DNA from: an uncultured Ruminococcus sp. | Lineage (GTDB): Bacteria > Bacillota > Clostridia > Oscillospirales > Ruminococcaceae | Reading direction: 5' to 3' | Assembly (NCBI GenBank): GCA_946404705.1 | Contig: CAMJES010000054.1 | Span: 1 to 9,951 of the forward strand | Length of the DNA: 9,951 nt | Part shown: positions 1 through 5,936 of the stretch, one piece after another | Numbering within the stretch: the stretch's first letter is position 1 | Layout of the letters: every line of letters begins with the position of its first letter | The notes under the pieces: model-generated | Databases searched by the model: none | Seen by the model: only the letters and a program-made list of their open reading frames with translations | What the model was told of the DNA's origin: nothing | Position numbers and translations under genes: made by a program

Positions 1-47
1 GACCACCGAGATCTACACTCTTTCCCTACACGACGCTCTTCCGATCT
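1..47 (+). other. Illumina P5/TruSeq universal adapter (artefact)
   Basis: These bases match the last 47 nt of the Illumina P5/TruSeq universal adapter, from GACCACCGAGATC to GCTCTTCCGATCT. They are library sequence, not genome. Read on the minus strand they add the false C-terminal residues IGRASCRERV to the truncated potassium transporter gene, a familiar contamination signature in protein databases. Biological sequence starts at 48. Confidence 0.98.
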
Positions 48-459
48 TAAAAGATATAGCAAGGATATACTTGACCATGTATTTTACATCATAAAAGCCG
101 CTTGTGTTTGCCGATTCGGACGCTACCTGAATGGTGTGAAGCTCAGGCTTTTTGCGAAGCAGGAAGTTGAAAAATGATGTGAATGTAACCAGTCCCAGAC
201 CGCCGATCTGGATCATAAGCAGGATAATTATCTGACCCACTATGCTCCAATAGCTGCCCGTGTCCTCGATAACAAGACCCGTCACGCAGGTTGCGGAGGT
301 TGCCGTAAAAAAGGCGGTGAGCGGATTTGTGAATTTATGCTCTGCCGATGAGAACGGCATTGTCAGCAGGAACGCTCCGATAATAATGATAGCAAGAAAG
401 CTTATGGAGATGACCGCCGCAGGATTGAGCTGTTTATTTTTTTGTTTAAGCTGCTGCAT
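48..459 (-). CDS. TrkH/KtrB-family potassium uptake protein, N-terminal part (cut by contig end)
   Basis: N-terminal 137 residues of a K+ channel-like transporter of the TrkH/KtrB family (about 450 residues when complete), the membrane subunit that moves K+ inward together with a cytoplasmic TrkA/KtrA ring protein. Visible parts are a basic N-terminus, a first membrane helix (about residues 14-36), and the first pore loop with selectivity-filter motif TATSATCVTGL (52-62). A second long helix follows (72-101, containing GGLGL), then the start of another helix (127-137). I chose the ATG at 459 because a GAGG Shine-Dalgarno lies 8 nt upstream; the longer frame opens with a TTG at 489 that has no ribosome site. 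The rest is lost where adapter begins. The partner gene is not in view, so Trk and Ktr cannot be told apart. Family confidence is high. Confidence 0.93.
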
Positions 460-501
460 AAACTTGACCTCGGTTCGAATATATATCAAAAACTGCGACC
501 T

Positions 502-527
502 TATGCCGTCTTTTGCTCGGCGGCATA
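502..527 (-). other. Hairpin in the 5' leader of the potassium transporter mRNA
   Basis: TATGCCG (502-508) pairs perfectly with CGGCATA (521-527) across a 12-nt loop. It lies between the promoter at 557-585 and the start codon at 459, so it would form in the mRNA leader. No T-run follows, so it is not an evident terminator. Its function is unknown, and I see no recognised riboswitch such as the ydaO/yuaA c-di-AMP type. Confidence 0.4.
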
Positions 528-556
528 TCCTTAATTAAAATCGCATTAACTATAAT

Positions 557-585
557 AGTATACCACATTTATACGAAATAAGCAA
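557..585 (-). promoter_or_regulatory. Promoter for the potassium transporter gene
   Basis: On the minus strand there is TTGCTT, a 17-nt spacer, and TATACT preceded by TGG (an extended -10). This sits about 100 bp upstream of the transporter start codon. The -35 is a moderate match; the -10 and the spacing are good. Confidence 0.6.
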
Positions 586-678
586 CAGGTATTTCTATTT
601 TTGGCTAAAATATATCTATACAGCGTAAAATACGGAGAAAAAAGCAGTATTTAATACAAAACCAAATGTAAAATTTGC

Positions 679-715
679 AAAAAAACAGCCATTGCCGAAC
701 ATTTGGCAATGGCTG
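679..715 (-). terminator. Rho-independent terminator of the CmpB-family gene
   Basis: On the minus strand an 11-bp perfect stem (CAGCCATTGCC with GGCAATGGCTG; 705-715 and 686-696) encloses an 8-nt loop and is followed by seven T. It starts 9 nt after the TAG stop at 724. It separates this gene from the potassium transporter transcript. Confidence 0.92.
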
Positions 716-723
716 GCGCTATT

Positions 724-1641
724 CTATTTGCCGATAGGAGCAGGTTCAAGCTCGGATTCGGTCTGTGTTTCTTCGGCAACGGAAGGTTCGGGCAGGGCGG
801 CAGGCTTTTCGGACGGAGCTTTTATGCCCTTTTTGAACGATTTAAGCTTCTTTTTAAGCTTTATCTCCAGCTTTTTTGCAAAGCGGTTGGAATAGTATTT
901 CTGCTTTAAAGCCTCCATTGATTCGGAGTGCGTTACCGAGCGGATATTCGGGAACGCTTTGAGAAAACGCTCGGTCTGTTTATCCTTGATAACAAGGAGC
1001 TTTTCGTATTTTTCAAGAATTTCGTTGGTTTCGGTCGCAAGCTTTTCGCCTATCTTGATAGAGCCTTTGAGCATGAGAGCGGAGATGTCATCTATCTGTT
1101 TAAGACGTTTATTGAGGTTTGCAACGGCGCAGAGCGAAGCTGTAAGGTCGAGTGCGATAAGTACACCCATTACCGCAATAAAAATAATGCCGAAGCGGAA
1201 CGGTATGCGGATCGTGGCAGCCTCAACAAGCGGCTGAACAACTTTTATTACAAAAACGCAGCCGAGACCCCATAAAATCGAGACCTTCGGGCAGATATAA
1301 CCCCTGTAATTGAACCTCTCGTGCGAATAATCCCACCAGCGCGTGTTGAAAAGCTTTTCCATTCCAAGACCAACAACAAGTTCAAGCGTTGTACACAGGA
1401 CGAGCGATATCACAAACAGCAGGAGCGGCTTATCGGCGATAGGACGGGAGAAAACCGCAATTATCAGCACACCGAAGCCGTATATCGGACAGATAGGCAT
1501 ATTCAAAAAGCCGCGGTTCTGATATTCGCCTGTTTCGATAGTCATATAGCAGACCTCAATGCACCAGCCTATGAACGACCAAAAACAGAACATCAGAGCC
1601 ATTTGATAAAGGCTGTAACCAATAAATGGAATAATAGTCAT
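724..1641 (-). CDS. CmpB-type (putative ABC-transporter type IV) membrane protein
   Basis: A 305-residue integral membrane protein matching the Firmicutes family annotated as putative ABC-transporter type IV/CmpB (Pfam ABC_trans_CmpB). The biochemical role is not established, and no ATPase partner is adjacent. About five membrane helices are visible (residues 11-30, 50-66, 73-92, 119-138, 150-172). Family signatures are FIGWCIE (23-29), NRGFLN followed by CPIYGFG (42-57), TLELVVG (85-91), RWWDYS (101-106) and NYRGYICPK (111-119). From about 175 a charged, probably coiled-coil cytoplasmic tail follows, with a very basic stretch (250-275) and a Pro/Glu-rich acidic end. The ATG at 1641 has an AGAGGG Shine-Dalgarno 9 nt upstream. 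The gene is monocistronic, with its own promoter at 1762-1790 and terminator at 679-715. Family confidence is high; the function is open. Confidence 0.88.
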   Translation of the reverse strand: MTIIPFIGYSLYQMALMFCFWSFIGWCIEVCYMTIETGEYQNRGFLNMPICPIYGFGVLIIAVFSRPIADKPLLLFVISLVLCTTLELVVGLGMEKLFNTRWWDYSHERFNYRGYICPKVSILWGLGCVFVIKVVQPLVEAATIRIPFRFGIIFIAVMGVLIALDLTASLCAVANLNKRLKQIDDISALMLKGSIKIGEKLATETNEILEKYEKLLVIKDKQTERFLKAFPNIRSVTHSESMEALKQKYYSNRFAKKLEIKLKKKLKSFKKGIKAPSEKPAALPEPSVAEETQTESELEPAPIGK

Positions 1642-1761
1642 AAAATTTTACCCTCTTTTTGTCATTTCTTTAATGTTGGAAGTTGTTGAAAAATTAACAC
1701 GATGAGCCGTTGACGCGGCGCGGCGGCATATACAATTGCTGCCAAGCTGTATTACTCTTAT

Positions 1762-1790
1762 ATTATACAACGTATAGCATTAAAAGTCAA
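1762..1790 (-). promoter_or_regulatory. Sigma-A promoter for the CmpB-family gene
   Basis: On the minus strand: TTGACT (1785-1790), a 17-nt spacer, and a perfect TATAAT (1762-1767). The leader to the start codon is about 115 nt and includes a GC-rich stretch at 1706-1730 that may fold. It fires back-to-back with the tRNA promoter at 1850-1878. Confidence 0.85.
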
Positions 1791-1849
1791 TGAAAAATCG
1801 CAGTTTCGACATTTTTCAGAAAATTATATGGATAAATTTGAAAAAGGGC

Positions 1850-1878
1850 TTGATTTTTTAGTAATATTGTGTTATAAT
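1850..1878 (+). promoter_or_regulatory. Sigma-A promoter of the tRNA-Ser transcript
   Basis: TTGATT (1850-1855), a 17-nt spacer and TATAAT (1873-1878) with a TGT extended -10. Expected start is near 1885, about 100 nt before the mature tRNA. Confidence 0.85.
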
Positions 1879-1884
1879 ATTAAA

Positions 1885-1983
1885 GCTGTGTGGAATAAGC
1901 GTGTTCCTGCGTAGTGTAACGTCTGTGCAGCGGTGCTGTTTTTTGCCGGAAACGCTTGTTTTTGGGGCATATCAATTTAATAC
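1885..1983 (+). other. Structured leader between promoter and tRNA-Ser
   Basis: This is a 99-nt transcribed leader with no convincing gene. AAGCGTGTTCC (1897-1907) can pair with GGAAACGCTT (1948-1957) with one bulged G, and a G plus five T follow (1958-1963). Nested inside is a small CAGC/GCTG hairpin (1928-1938) directly followed by six T. Both resemble intrinsic terminators, so a short RNA of about 60-80 nt might end here. Otherwise it is simply leader removed by RNase P. I do not recognise an RNA family. Confidence 0.4.
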
Positions 1984-2072
1984 GGAGACGTATCGAAGTG
2001 GTCATAACGGGGCTGACTCGAAATCAGTTAGAGAGCAATCTCCCGCGAGTTCGAATCTCGCCGTCTCCGCCA
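1984..2072 (+). tRNA. tRNA-Ser, anticodon CGA
   Basis: A complete class II tRNA that decodes UCG. The acceptor stem GGAGACG (1984-1990) pairs with CGTCTCC (2062-2068), followed by discriminator G and an encoded CCA (2070-2072). The anticodon arm has loop CTCGAAA with anticodon CGA at 2019-2021. A long variable arm (about 2028-2044) is typical of serine tRNAs. The T arm is GCGAG, TTCGAAT, CTCGC (2045-2061). No intron or damage is seen. Confidence 0.97.
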
Positions 2073-2074
2073 AG

Positions 2075-2112
2075 ATCCGGCAAGCAAGGTTTGTTTGCCG
2101 GATTTTCTATTT
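2075..2112 (+). terminator. Rho-independent terminator after tRNA-Ser
   Basis: ATCCGGCAA (2075-2083) pairs perfectly with TTGCCGGAT (2095-2103), and a T-rich tail follows. It begins 2 nt after the tRNA CCA end and closes the tRNA transcript. Confidence 0.85.
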
Positions 2113-2184
2113 GTATTGCGGATATTTATCAGATACTTAATAGTATAGTTTATTTTTTGAAAAAATGAAAGGAAGTATAAAGCA

Positions 2185-2608
2185 ATGGAAAAGTATCTTA
2201 ATACAGCTTTGGTCTATGCGGCTGCCGCAATGGCAGGAGGAGTTTTTACCGCGAGTTCACAAAGTTTAACGGCTTTGACGGGGTGACCGCTCTCGGAAAG
2301 GTACATACCCACCTTTTTCTGCTCGGAATGATAGTGTTCCTTATAATTGCGCTTTACAGCGAAAAGCACGACCTTGAAAAGCAGAAGACATTCCGTGTGT
2401 TTATGTGGGTCTACAACATCGGCGTACCGCTTACGTCGGTCATGCTGCAGTCTGCGGAATATTTCAGGTCAGGGCAACAGCGCTCTCGTCAGCCGCAAAT
2501 GCCGCCGTTTCGTGAATTGCAGGTATAGGACATATCCTTACCGGCGTAGGTATCATACCGCTGATTATTTCGTTCAAAAAGCTTGCAAAGGACGGAGAGC
2601 GAGCATAA
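2185..2608 (+). pseudogene. DUF2871-family membrane protein, broken by two frameshifts and a stop
   Basis: The intact product would be about 140 residues, matching the small four-helix DUF2871 membrane family, whose function is unknown. The start ATG has an AGGAAG site 9 nt upstream. The frame reads MEKYLNTALVYAAAAMAGGVF, then loses one base at a T run (2243-2247). The -1 frame continues with YREFTKFNGFDGVTALG and HTHLFLLGMIVFLI. A second base is missing near 2450 (CTGCAG|TCTGCGG, expected CAGGTC), after which VCGIFQVRATALSSAANAAVS is readable. The next codon, expected Gly (GGA), is TGA at 2513-2515. The same frame then goes on as IAGIGHILTGVGIIPLII to a TAA at 2606-2608. That TAA overlaps the next ATG, so the original operon junction is preserved. 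This is either a decaying gene or local sequencing/assembly error. No clear promoter lies between the tRNA terminator and the gene. Confidence 0.85.
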
Positions 2609-3069
2609 TGGAAAAGAGTTCGGTATTTTATGTAAAAAAGCGGACTCTGCTTGCGATCGCAGGAAGCGTGTGGCTTATAGCAGGCTTTAACGTTGCAAGG
2701 CTCGGAGTGCTTTCATACGGAAAGCTTATGCAGATAAAGAATTTACATATTATATTGTCGGCTGTGGTTTTCTGTGCATTTGGAACAATGTTCTATAAAA
2801 TGAGCATGAAGCACACAAAGCGGATAAAGGGCTATGCGGAAGAATTCCGCCCCGTGTGGCATTTCTTCGATTTGAAGTCCTACATTATAATGGCGGTGAT
2901 GATGAGCGGCGGAATATGGCTGCGTTCGTCAAGACTTGTTCCCGATGTTTTTATAGCTGTTTTTTATACGGGGCTTGGCTGTGCGCTCGCTTTGGCAGGA
3001 GTGCTGTTTTGGGCGATGTTTGCGATATACCATAAGAATAATATTAGTGAAAATCAACTGATAGTATAA
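2608..3069 (+). CDS. Uncharacterised four-helix membrane protein
   Basis: A 153-residue hydrophobic protein with about four membrane segments (residues 13-30, 46-64, 91-105, 112-141). Between helices 2 and 3 is a basic, aromatic cytoplasmic stretch (KHTKRI at 68-73, RPVWHFFDLK at 81-90). A GGIWLRSSRLVPD motif sits at 101-113. I recall similar unnamed proteins in gut Clostridia but can give no function. The ATG at 2608 overlaps the TAA of the upstream DUF2871 pseudogene (TAATG), and its GGAGAG ribosome site lies inside that gene's end, so translation was probably coupled. A longer frame open from 2347 is not used: its first 87 codons are the DUF2871 region read out of frame. The GNAT gene follows after 12 nt, in the same operon. 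If the upstream lesions are real, coupled translation of this gene may be reduced. Confidence 0.75.
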   Translation: MEKSSVFYVKKRTLLAIAGSVWLIAGFNVARLGVLSYGKLMQIKNLHIILSAVVFCAFGTMFYKMSMKHTKRIKGYAEEFRPVWHFFDLKSYIIMAVMMSGGIWLRSSRLVPDVFIAVFYTGLGCALALAGVLFWAMFAIYHKNNISENQLIV

Positions 3070-3081
3070 AGGAGAAGGGCA

Positions 3082-3564
3082 ATGGAAGTCCGAAAATACT
3101 GTGAAAATGATATTCCCGAGATGATAAGGATATGGAATGCTGTCGTTGAGGACGGTGAAGCCTTTCCGCAGGAGGAATCGCTTACGCTCGAAAGCGGCCG
3201 CGCTTTTTTTGCTTCGCAGAGCTATTGCGGAGTTGCCGCAGACGAAAACGGTAAAGTCTGCGGACTTTACATTCTTCACCCGAACAACGTAGGCCGCTGC
3301 GGTCATATCTGCAACGCAAGCTATGCTGTCGACAAGGCGCGCAGAGGTCAGCATATCGGAGAAATGCTCGTTTCCGATTCTCTTGTCAGGGGAAAGGAGC
3401 ATGGCTTTGGGATATTGCAGTTCAACGCCGTTGTTGCGGAGAATATCCAAGCACGTCATCTTTATGAACGGCTTGGATTTAAGCAGCTTGGAACTATTCC
3501 GCACGGTTTCCGCAGGAAAGACGGCGCTTTTTCGGATATCTGTCCGTATTATCGTGAGCTGTAA
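3082..3564 (+). CDS. GNAT-family N-acetyltransferase
   Basis: A 160-residue single-domain GNAT acyltransferase that would move an acetyl group from acetyl-CoA to an amine; the substrate is unknown. The acetyl-CoA pyrophosphate loop (motif A) is visible as RRGQHIG (residues 87-93), following the beta-4 strand NASYAVD (78-84). Motif B is AENIQARHLYERLGF (119-133), containing Asn121 and the Tyr128 that often acts as general acid. HPNNVGRCGHICNASY (66-81) and a conserved IPHGFR...DICPYY end (139-157) match a clostridial subfamily that I recognise by pattern only. The length is normal and the gene looks intact. The AAGGAG ribosome site is well placed. It is the last gene of the cluster that starts with the broken DUF2871 gene. 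No terminator is evident before the htpG promoter. Confidence 0.88.
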   Translation: MEVRKYCENDIPEMIRIWNAVVEDGEAFPQEESLTLESGRAFFASQSYCGVAADENGKVCGLYILHPNNVGRCGHICNASYAVDKARRGQHIGEMLVSDSLVRGKEHGFGILQFNAVVAENIQARHLYERLGFKQLGTIPHGFRRKDGAFSDICPYYREL

Positions 3565-3606
3565 ACGGTAAAATATGTACAAATTGTAAATAATGCTCTA
3601 AACCTC

Positions 3607-3635
3607 TTGAAATTGACAATGCAAAGGAATATAAT
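3607..3635 (+). promoter_or_regulatory. Sigma-A promoter of htpG
   Basis: TTGAAA (3607-3612), a 17-nt spacer and TATAAT (3630-3635). A TTGACA at 3613-3618 is only 11 nt from the -10 and so is unlikely to be the -35. The start site would fall near 3642, inside the CIRCE element. Confidence 0.85.
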
Positions 3636-3670
3636 AGTGTTAGCACTCTAAGAACGAGAGTGCTAACACT
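3636..3670 (+). promoter_or_regulatory. CIRCE operator (HrcA binding site) controlling htpG
   Basis: Perfect consensus TTAGCACTC (3640-3648), 9-nt spacer, GAGTGCTAA (3658-3666). The palindrome extends to 13-bp arms (3636-3648 and 3658-3670). It begins at the base after the -10 box and covers the expected start site, so bound HrcA would block initiation until heat or misfolded protein titrates GroEL and inactivates HrcA. hrcA, groESL and dnaK are not in this window. Confidence 0.97.
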
Positions 3671-3712
3671 CAAACGATTTAATTGCTAATTTTTAGAGGA
3701 AGTGTACTTATT

Positions 3713-5623
3713 ATGGCAAAGACAAAACAGTTTAAAGCAGAATCCAAGCGTTTGCTTGATATGATGATCAACTCCATTTATACTCACAAGGAGATATTCT
3801 TGCGTGAGATAATCTCAAACGCAAGCGATGCAATGGATAAGCTCTATTTTAAATCGCTCACCGACAGCAGCGTCGGAATGAACCGTTCCGATTTCTTCAT
3901 CAAAATCGATGTTGACAAGGACAACAAGATAATCACCGTTTCGGATAACGGTATCGGCATGACAAAGGACGAGCTGGACAGCAACCTCGGTACTATCGCA
4001 AACAGCGGCTCGCTCAGCTTCAAGAGTGATGACAACAACACCGCAGAGGACGTTGACATCATCGGTCAGTTCGGCGTAGGCTTCTATTCCGCTTTTATGG
4101 TAGCAAAGAAAGTCCAAGTGCTTACAAAGGCGTTCGGCTCAGAACAGGCTTACCTTTGGGAGTCCGAGGGCGTTGACGGCTATACTATCGAAGAAGCCGA
4201 AAAGGACGGCGTAGGCACGGAAGTAAAGATCTTCCTTAAAGACGATACCGATGACGAGGAATACAGCGAGTTCCTTATGCAATGGAAGATAAAGTCGCTT
4301 ATAAAGAAATATTCCGACTATATCCACTATCCTATCAAAATGGATATGGAGCATGACCACCTTAAAGAAGGAACGGGCGTTGACGATGTTCCTGCCGAGT
4401 ATGAAACGACCGTTGAAACGGAAACTCTCAACAGCATGACACCGATCTGGCGCAAGAACAAGAACGAGCTTACAGACGAGGACTACAATAAATTCTATAA
4501 AGAAAAATACTATGATTACAGCGATCCGCTCTGCCATATCCACGTTAAGACAGAGGGTACAGCCACCTATGACGCTCTGCTCTATGTTCCTGCAAATGCG
4601 CCTATGGATTTTTACAGCAAGAACTTCAAAAAGGGACTGCAGCTCTATTCAAGCGGCGTTCTTATCATGGATAAGTGTGAAGACTTGATACCCGACCATT
4701 TCTGCTTCGTAAGAGGACTTGTCGATTCGCAGGATCTTTCGCTTAATATCTCCCGTGAAATGCTCCAGCACGACAGACAGTTGAAGCTTATCGCAAAATC
4801 GCTTGAAAAGACCATTAAAAACGAGCTTAAAAAAATGCTGAACAACGACCGTGAGAAGTACGAACAGCTCTGGAAGAACTTCGGTATGCAGATTAAGTTC
4901 GGCGTTTATAACGGCTATGGCGCAAATAAGGATTTGCTTAAAGACCTGCTGCTGTTCTATTCGTCAAACGAGAAAAAGCTTGTAACGCTCGATGAATATG
5001 TCGAGAGAATGAAGGAAGACCAGAAGTATATCTACTATGCAGCAGGCGAAACTGTCGATAAGGTTGATTCGCTGCCGCAGACCGAGGTCGTAAAGGATAA
5101 GGGCTACGAAATACTCTACCTCACCGAAAGCGTCGACGAGTTTGCACTCAAAGTCCTCGGCGAGTATAACGAGAAGCAGTTCAAATCGGTTTCCGATGCT
5201 GACCTTGACCTCGATTCTCCAGAGGAGAAGGAAGAGTTCAAGAAGCTTTCCGAGGAAAGCAAGGATATGCTTGAAGAGGTCGCAAAGGCACTTGACGGAA
5301 AGGTCAAGTCCGCAAAGCTTTCCGAACGTCTGAAATCGCACCCTGTCTGCATCACAAACGAGGGCGAGATATCGCTTGAAATGGAAAAGACATTTGCCGC
5401 AATGCCGAACGATCAGGACGTTAAGGCGCAGAAAGTGCTTGAGATCAATCCTAAGCATGAGATATTCGGCGTATTGAAAGACCTTTATGCAAACGATAAA
5501 GCAAAGCTTGCGGATTACAGTAAGATACTTTATACCGAAGCGCTCCTTATCGAAGGAATGCCTATAGAAAATCCGCTTGAATTCTCGAACCTTGTATGTT
5601 CGCTTATGGTAGACAAGAAGTAA
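3713..5623 (+). CDS. htpG: Chaperone protein HtpG (bacterial Hsp90)
   Basis: A 636-residue cytosolic ATP-dependent chaperone, full length for HtpG. The N-terminal GHKL ATPase domain shows catalytic Glu32 and Asn36 in REIISNASDA (31-40), nucleotide-contacting Asp78 in DNGIGM (78-83), the lid segment NLGTIANSG (91-99) and the IGQFGVGFYSAF loop (117-128). The middle domain carries WRKNKNEL (246-253), FKKGLQLYSSGV (305-316) and LSLNISREMLQ (342-352) with the conserved ATPase Arg348. The C-terminal dimerisation domain ends in DKK without the eukaryotic MEEVD tail, as expected in bacteria. I placed the start at the ATG at 3713, with AGAGGAAG upstream. The frame is open back to a TTG at 3683, but that lacks a ribosome site and lies just beyond CIRCE. 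It is transcribed alone from a CIRCE-controlled promoter. No strong terminator follows closely; the antitoxin locus begins about 110 bp downstream. Confidence 0.97.
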   Translation: MAKTKQFKAESKRLLDMMINSIYTHKEIFLREIISNASDAMDKLYFKSLTDSSVGMNRSDFFIKIDVDKDNKIITVSDNGIGMTKDELDSNLGTIANSGSLSFKSDDNNTAEDVDIIGQFGVGFYSAFMVAKKVQVLTKAFGSEQAYLWESEGVDGYTIEEAEKDGVGTEVKIFLKDDTDDEEYSEFLMQWKIKSLIKKYSDYIHYPIKMDMEHDHLKEGTGVDDVPAEYETTVETETLNSMTPIWRKNKNELTDEDYNKFYKEKYYDYSDPLCHIHVKTEGTATYDALLYVPANAPMDFYSKNFKKGLQLYSSGVLIMDKCEDLIPDHFCFVRGLVDSQDLSLNISREMLQHDRQLKLIAKSLEKTIKNELKKMLNNDREKYEQLWKNFGMQIKFGVYNGYGANKDLLKDLLLFYSSNEKKLVTLDEYVERMKEDQKYIYYAAGETVDKVDSLPQTEVVKDKGYEILYLTESVDEFALKVLGEYNEKQFKSVSDADLDLDSPEEKEEFKKLSEESKDMLEEVAKALDGKVKSAKLSERLKSHPVCITNEGEISLEMEKTFAAMPNDQDVKAQKVLEINPKHEIFGVLKDLYANDKAKLADYSKILYTEALLIEGMPIENPLEFSNLVCSLMVDKK

Positions 5624-5626
5624 GTT

Positions 5627-5638
5627 TAATGCGTAATT
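5627..5638 (+). repeat. Left arm of a 12-bp inverted repeat bounding the htpG-ATPase intergenic cassette
   Basis: TAATGCGTAATT, 3 nt after the htpG stop codon, is the exact reverse complement of 6138-6149. The two arms enclose 499 bp holding the toxin-antitoxin-like locus. Confidence 0.7.
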
Positions 5639-5678
5639 ATTTTGAGCTGCAAATTCACCATAGTTTCCCAAAACGTAG

Positions 5679-5699
5679 GGGCGGATTCTATATCCGCCC
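5679..5699. repeat. Perfect palindromic GGGCGGAT element
   Basis: GGGCGGAT (5679-5686) and ATCCGCCC (5692-5699) form an 8-bp perfect stem with a 5-nt loop. No T-run follows on either strand, so it is a poor terminator. The surrounding GTAGGGGCGGAT...ATCCGCCCG resembles dispersed intergenic palindromes I recall from clostridial genomes. The copy number cannot be tested here. Confidence 0.55.
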
Positions 5700-5730
5700 G
5701 ATTCATAGATGATTTGTAATAAAAATCCTC

Positions 5731-5759
5731 TTGACATATCAGTCAAAAGAGTATATAAT
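5731..5759 (+). promoter_or_regulatory. Consensus promoter of the antisense (antitoxin) RNA
   Basis: TTGACA (5731-5736), exactly 17 nt, and TATAAT (5754-5759): a full consensus sigma-A promoter in a gene-free stretch. It points at the 3' end of the minus-strand toxin gene. Such strength is expected for an antitoxin RNA that must outnumber the toxin mRNA. Confidence 0.85.
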
Positions 5760-5765
5760 ATAAAC

Positions 5766-5858
5766 ATAAAGAGAGCATACCGATAGACGGTCGCTCCCAA
5801 ATGTTAGGTTAAAGAATAACCGCCAAGTTGGAAGCTCGGGCGGTTATTTCTTTTTATT
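5766..5858 (+). ncRNA. Predicted antisense antitoxin RNA (about 90 nt)
   Basis: Predicted from a consensus promoter at 5731-5759 and an intrinsic terminator at 5815-5858. The RNA would open with a hairpin, GAGAGC...ACCG pairing CGGT.GCTCCC (5771-5798), and contains no open frame with a ribosome site. Its 3' end is antisense to the last Lys codons and stop of the 28-codon toxin gene, and its whole length is antisense to the toxin mRNA 3' region if that transcript runs on. The CGCTCCC segment could also pair with the toxin Shine-Dalgarno GGGGGC. This mode of action is inference from known type I systems; nothing in the sequence proves that it is expressed. Confidence 0.65.
5815..5858 (+). terminator. 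Terminator of the antisense RNA, overlapping the toxin stop codon
   Basis: AATAACCGCC (5815-5824) pairs perfectly with GGCGGTTATT (5839-5848) across a 14-nt loop, followed by TCTTTTTATT. The right arm contains the complement of the toxin TAA (5844-5846). On the minus strand the same hairpin has only a weak T-run (CTTT), so it may work partly in both directions. Confidence 0.88.
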
Positions 5859-5930
5859 ATTGCTATTTTGCATTAACTGTATAACAGAGCAAATAAGTAG
5901 TCCAAGAGTTAAAACTTCAAGAACGCCCAT
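5844..5930 (-). CDS. Small hydrophobic peptide, putative holin-like/type I toxin (28 aa)
   Basis: ATG to TAA gives a 28-residue peptide starting MGVLEVLTLGLLICSVIQ and ending NNKKK: a short acidic-polar N-terminus, one membrane helix (about residues 5-20) and a polar, lysine-rich tail. This pattern fits the Firmicutes putative holin-like toxins of type I toxin-antitoxin loci, which insert into and damage the membrane when their antisense RNA is lost. The support is contextual. It has its own promoter (5994-6022), a strong AAAGGGGG ribosome site (5938-5945) 7 nt before the ATG, a leader that can pair that site, and a convergent antisense RNA with a shared terminator. The peptide is too short for standard gene callers. 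The exact family is uncertain because such peptides share little sequence. Confidence 0.75.
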   Translation of the reverse strand: MGVLEVLTLGLLICSVIQLMQNSNNKKK

Positions 5931-5936
5931 AGCAAT

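Noticed and set aside
460..489. TTG start at 489 for the potassium transporter
   Set aside because: The GAGG site upstream of the ATG at 459 lies within this extension, so the ATG is the likely start.
1885..1963. Small SRP (4.5S) RNA upstream of tRNA-Ser
   Set aside because: SRP RNA often lies near tRNA-Ser in Firmicutes, but the conserved GGTCAGG/GGAAGCAGC helix-8 core is absent here.
2243..2515. Programmed frameshifting or TGA recoding to make a functional DUF2871 protein
   Set aside because: The T5 run is not in a proper slippery-heptamer phase, two separate shifts plus a stop would be needed, and no other gene here uses internal TGA. UGA-to-Gly codes belong to unrelated candidate phyla.
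2347..2607. N-terminal extension giving a 240-residue membrane protein
   Set aside because: These codons read the DUF2871 pseudogene out of frame (Arg/Ser/Cys-rich). The ATG at 2608 has a ribosome site and the expected stop-start overlap.
2929..3582. 217-residue minus-strand open frame
   Set aside because: It is a shadow of the GNAT gene and the end of the membrane protein gene, which have correct motifs and ribosome sites on the other strand.
3683..3712. TTG start giving HtpG ten extra residues
   Set aside because: It has no ribosome site. The ATG at 3713 has AGAGGAAG upstream and gives the standard HtpG N-terminus.
4964..5800. 278-residue minus-strand open frame across htpG
   Set aside because: It is antisense to htpG, whose protein is unmistakable. 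The frame has no ribosome site and matches no family.
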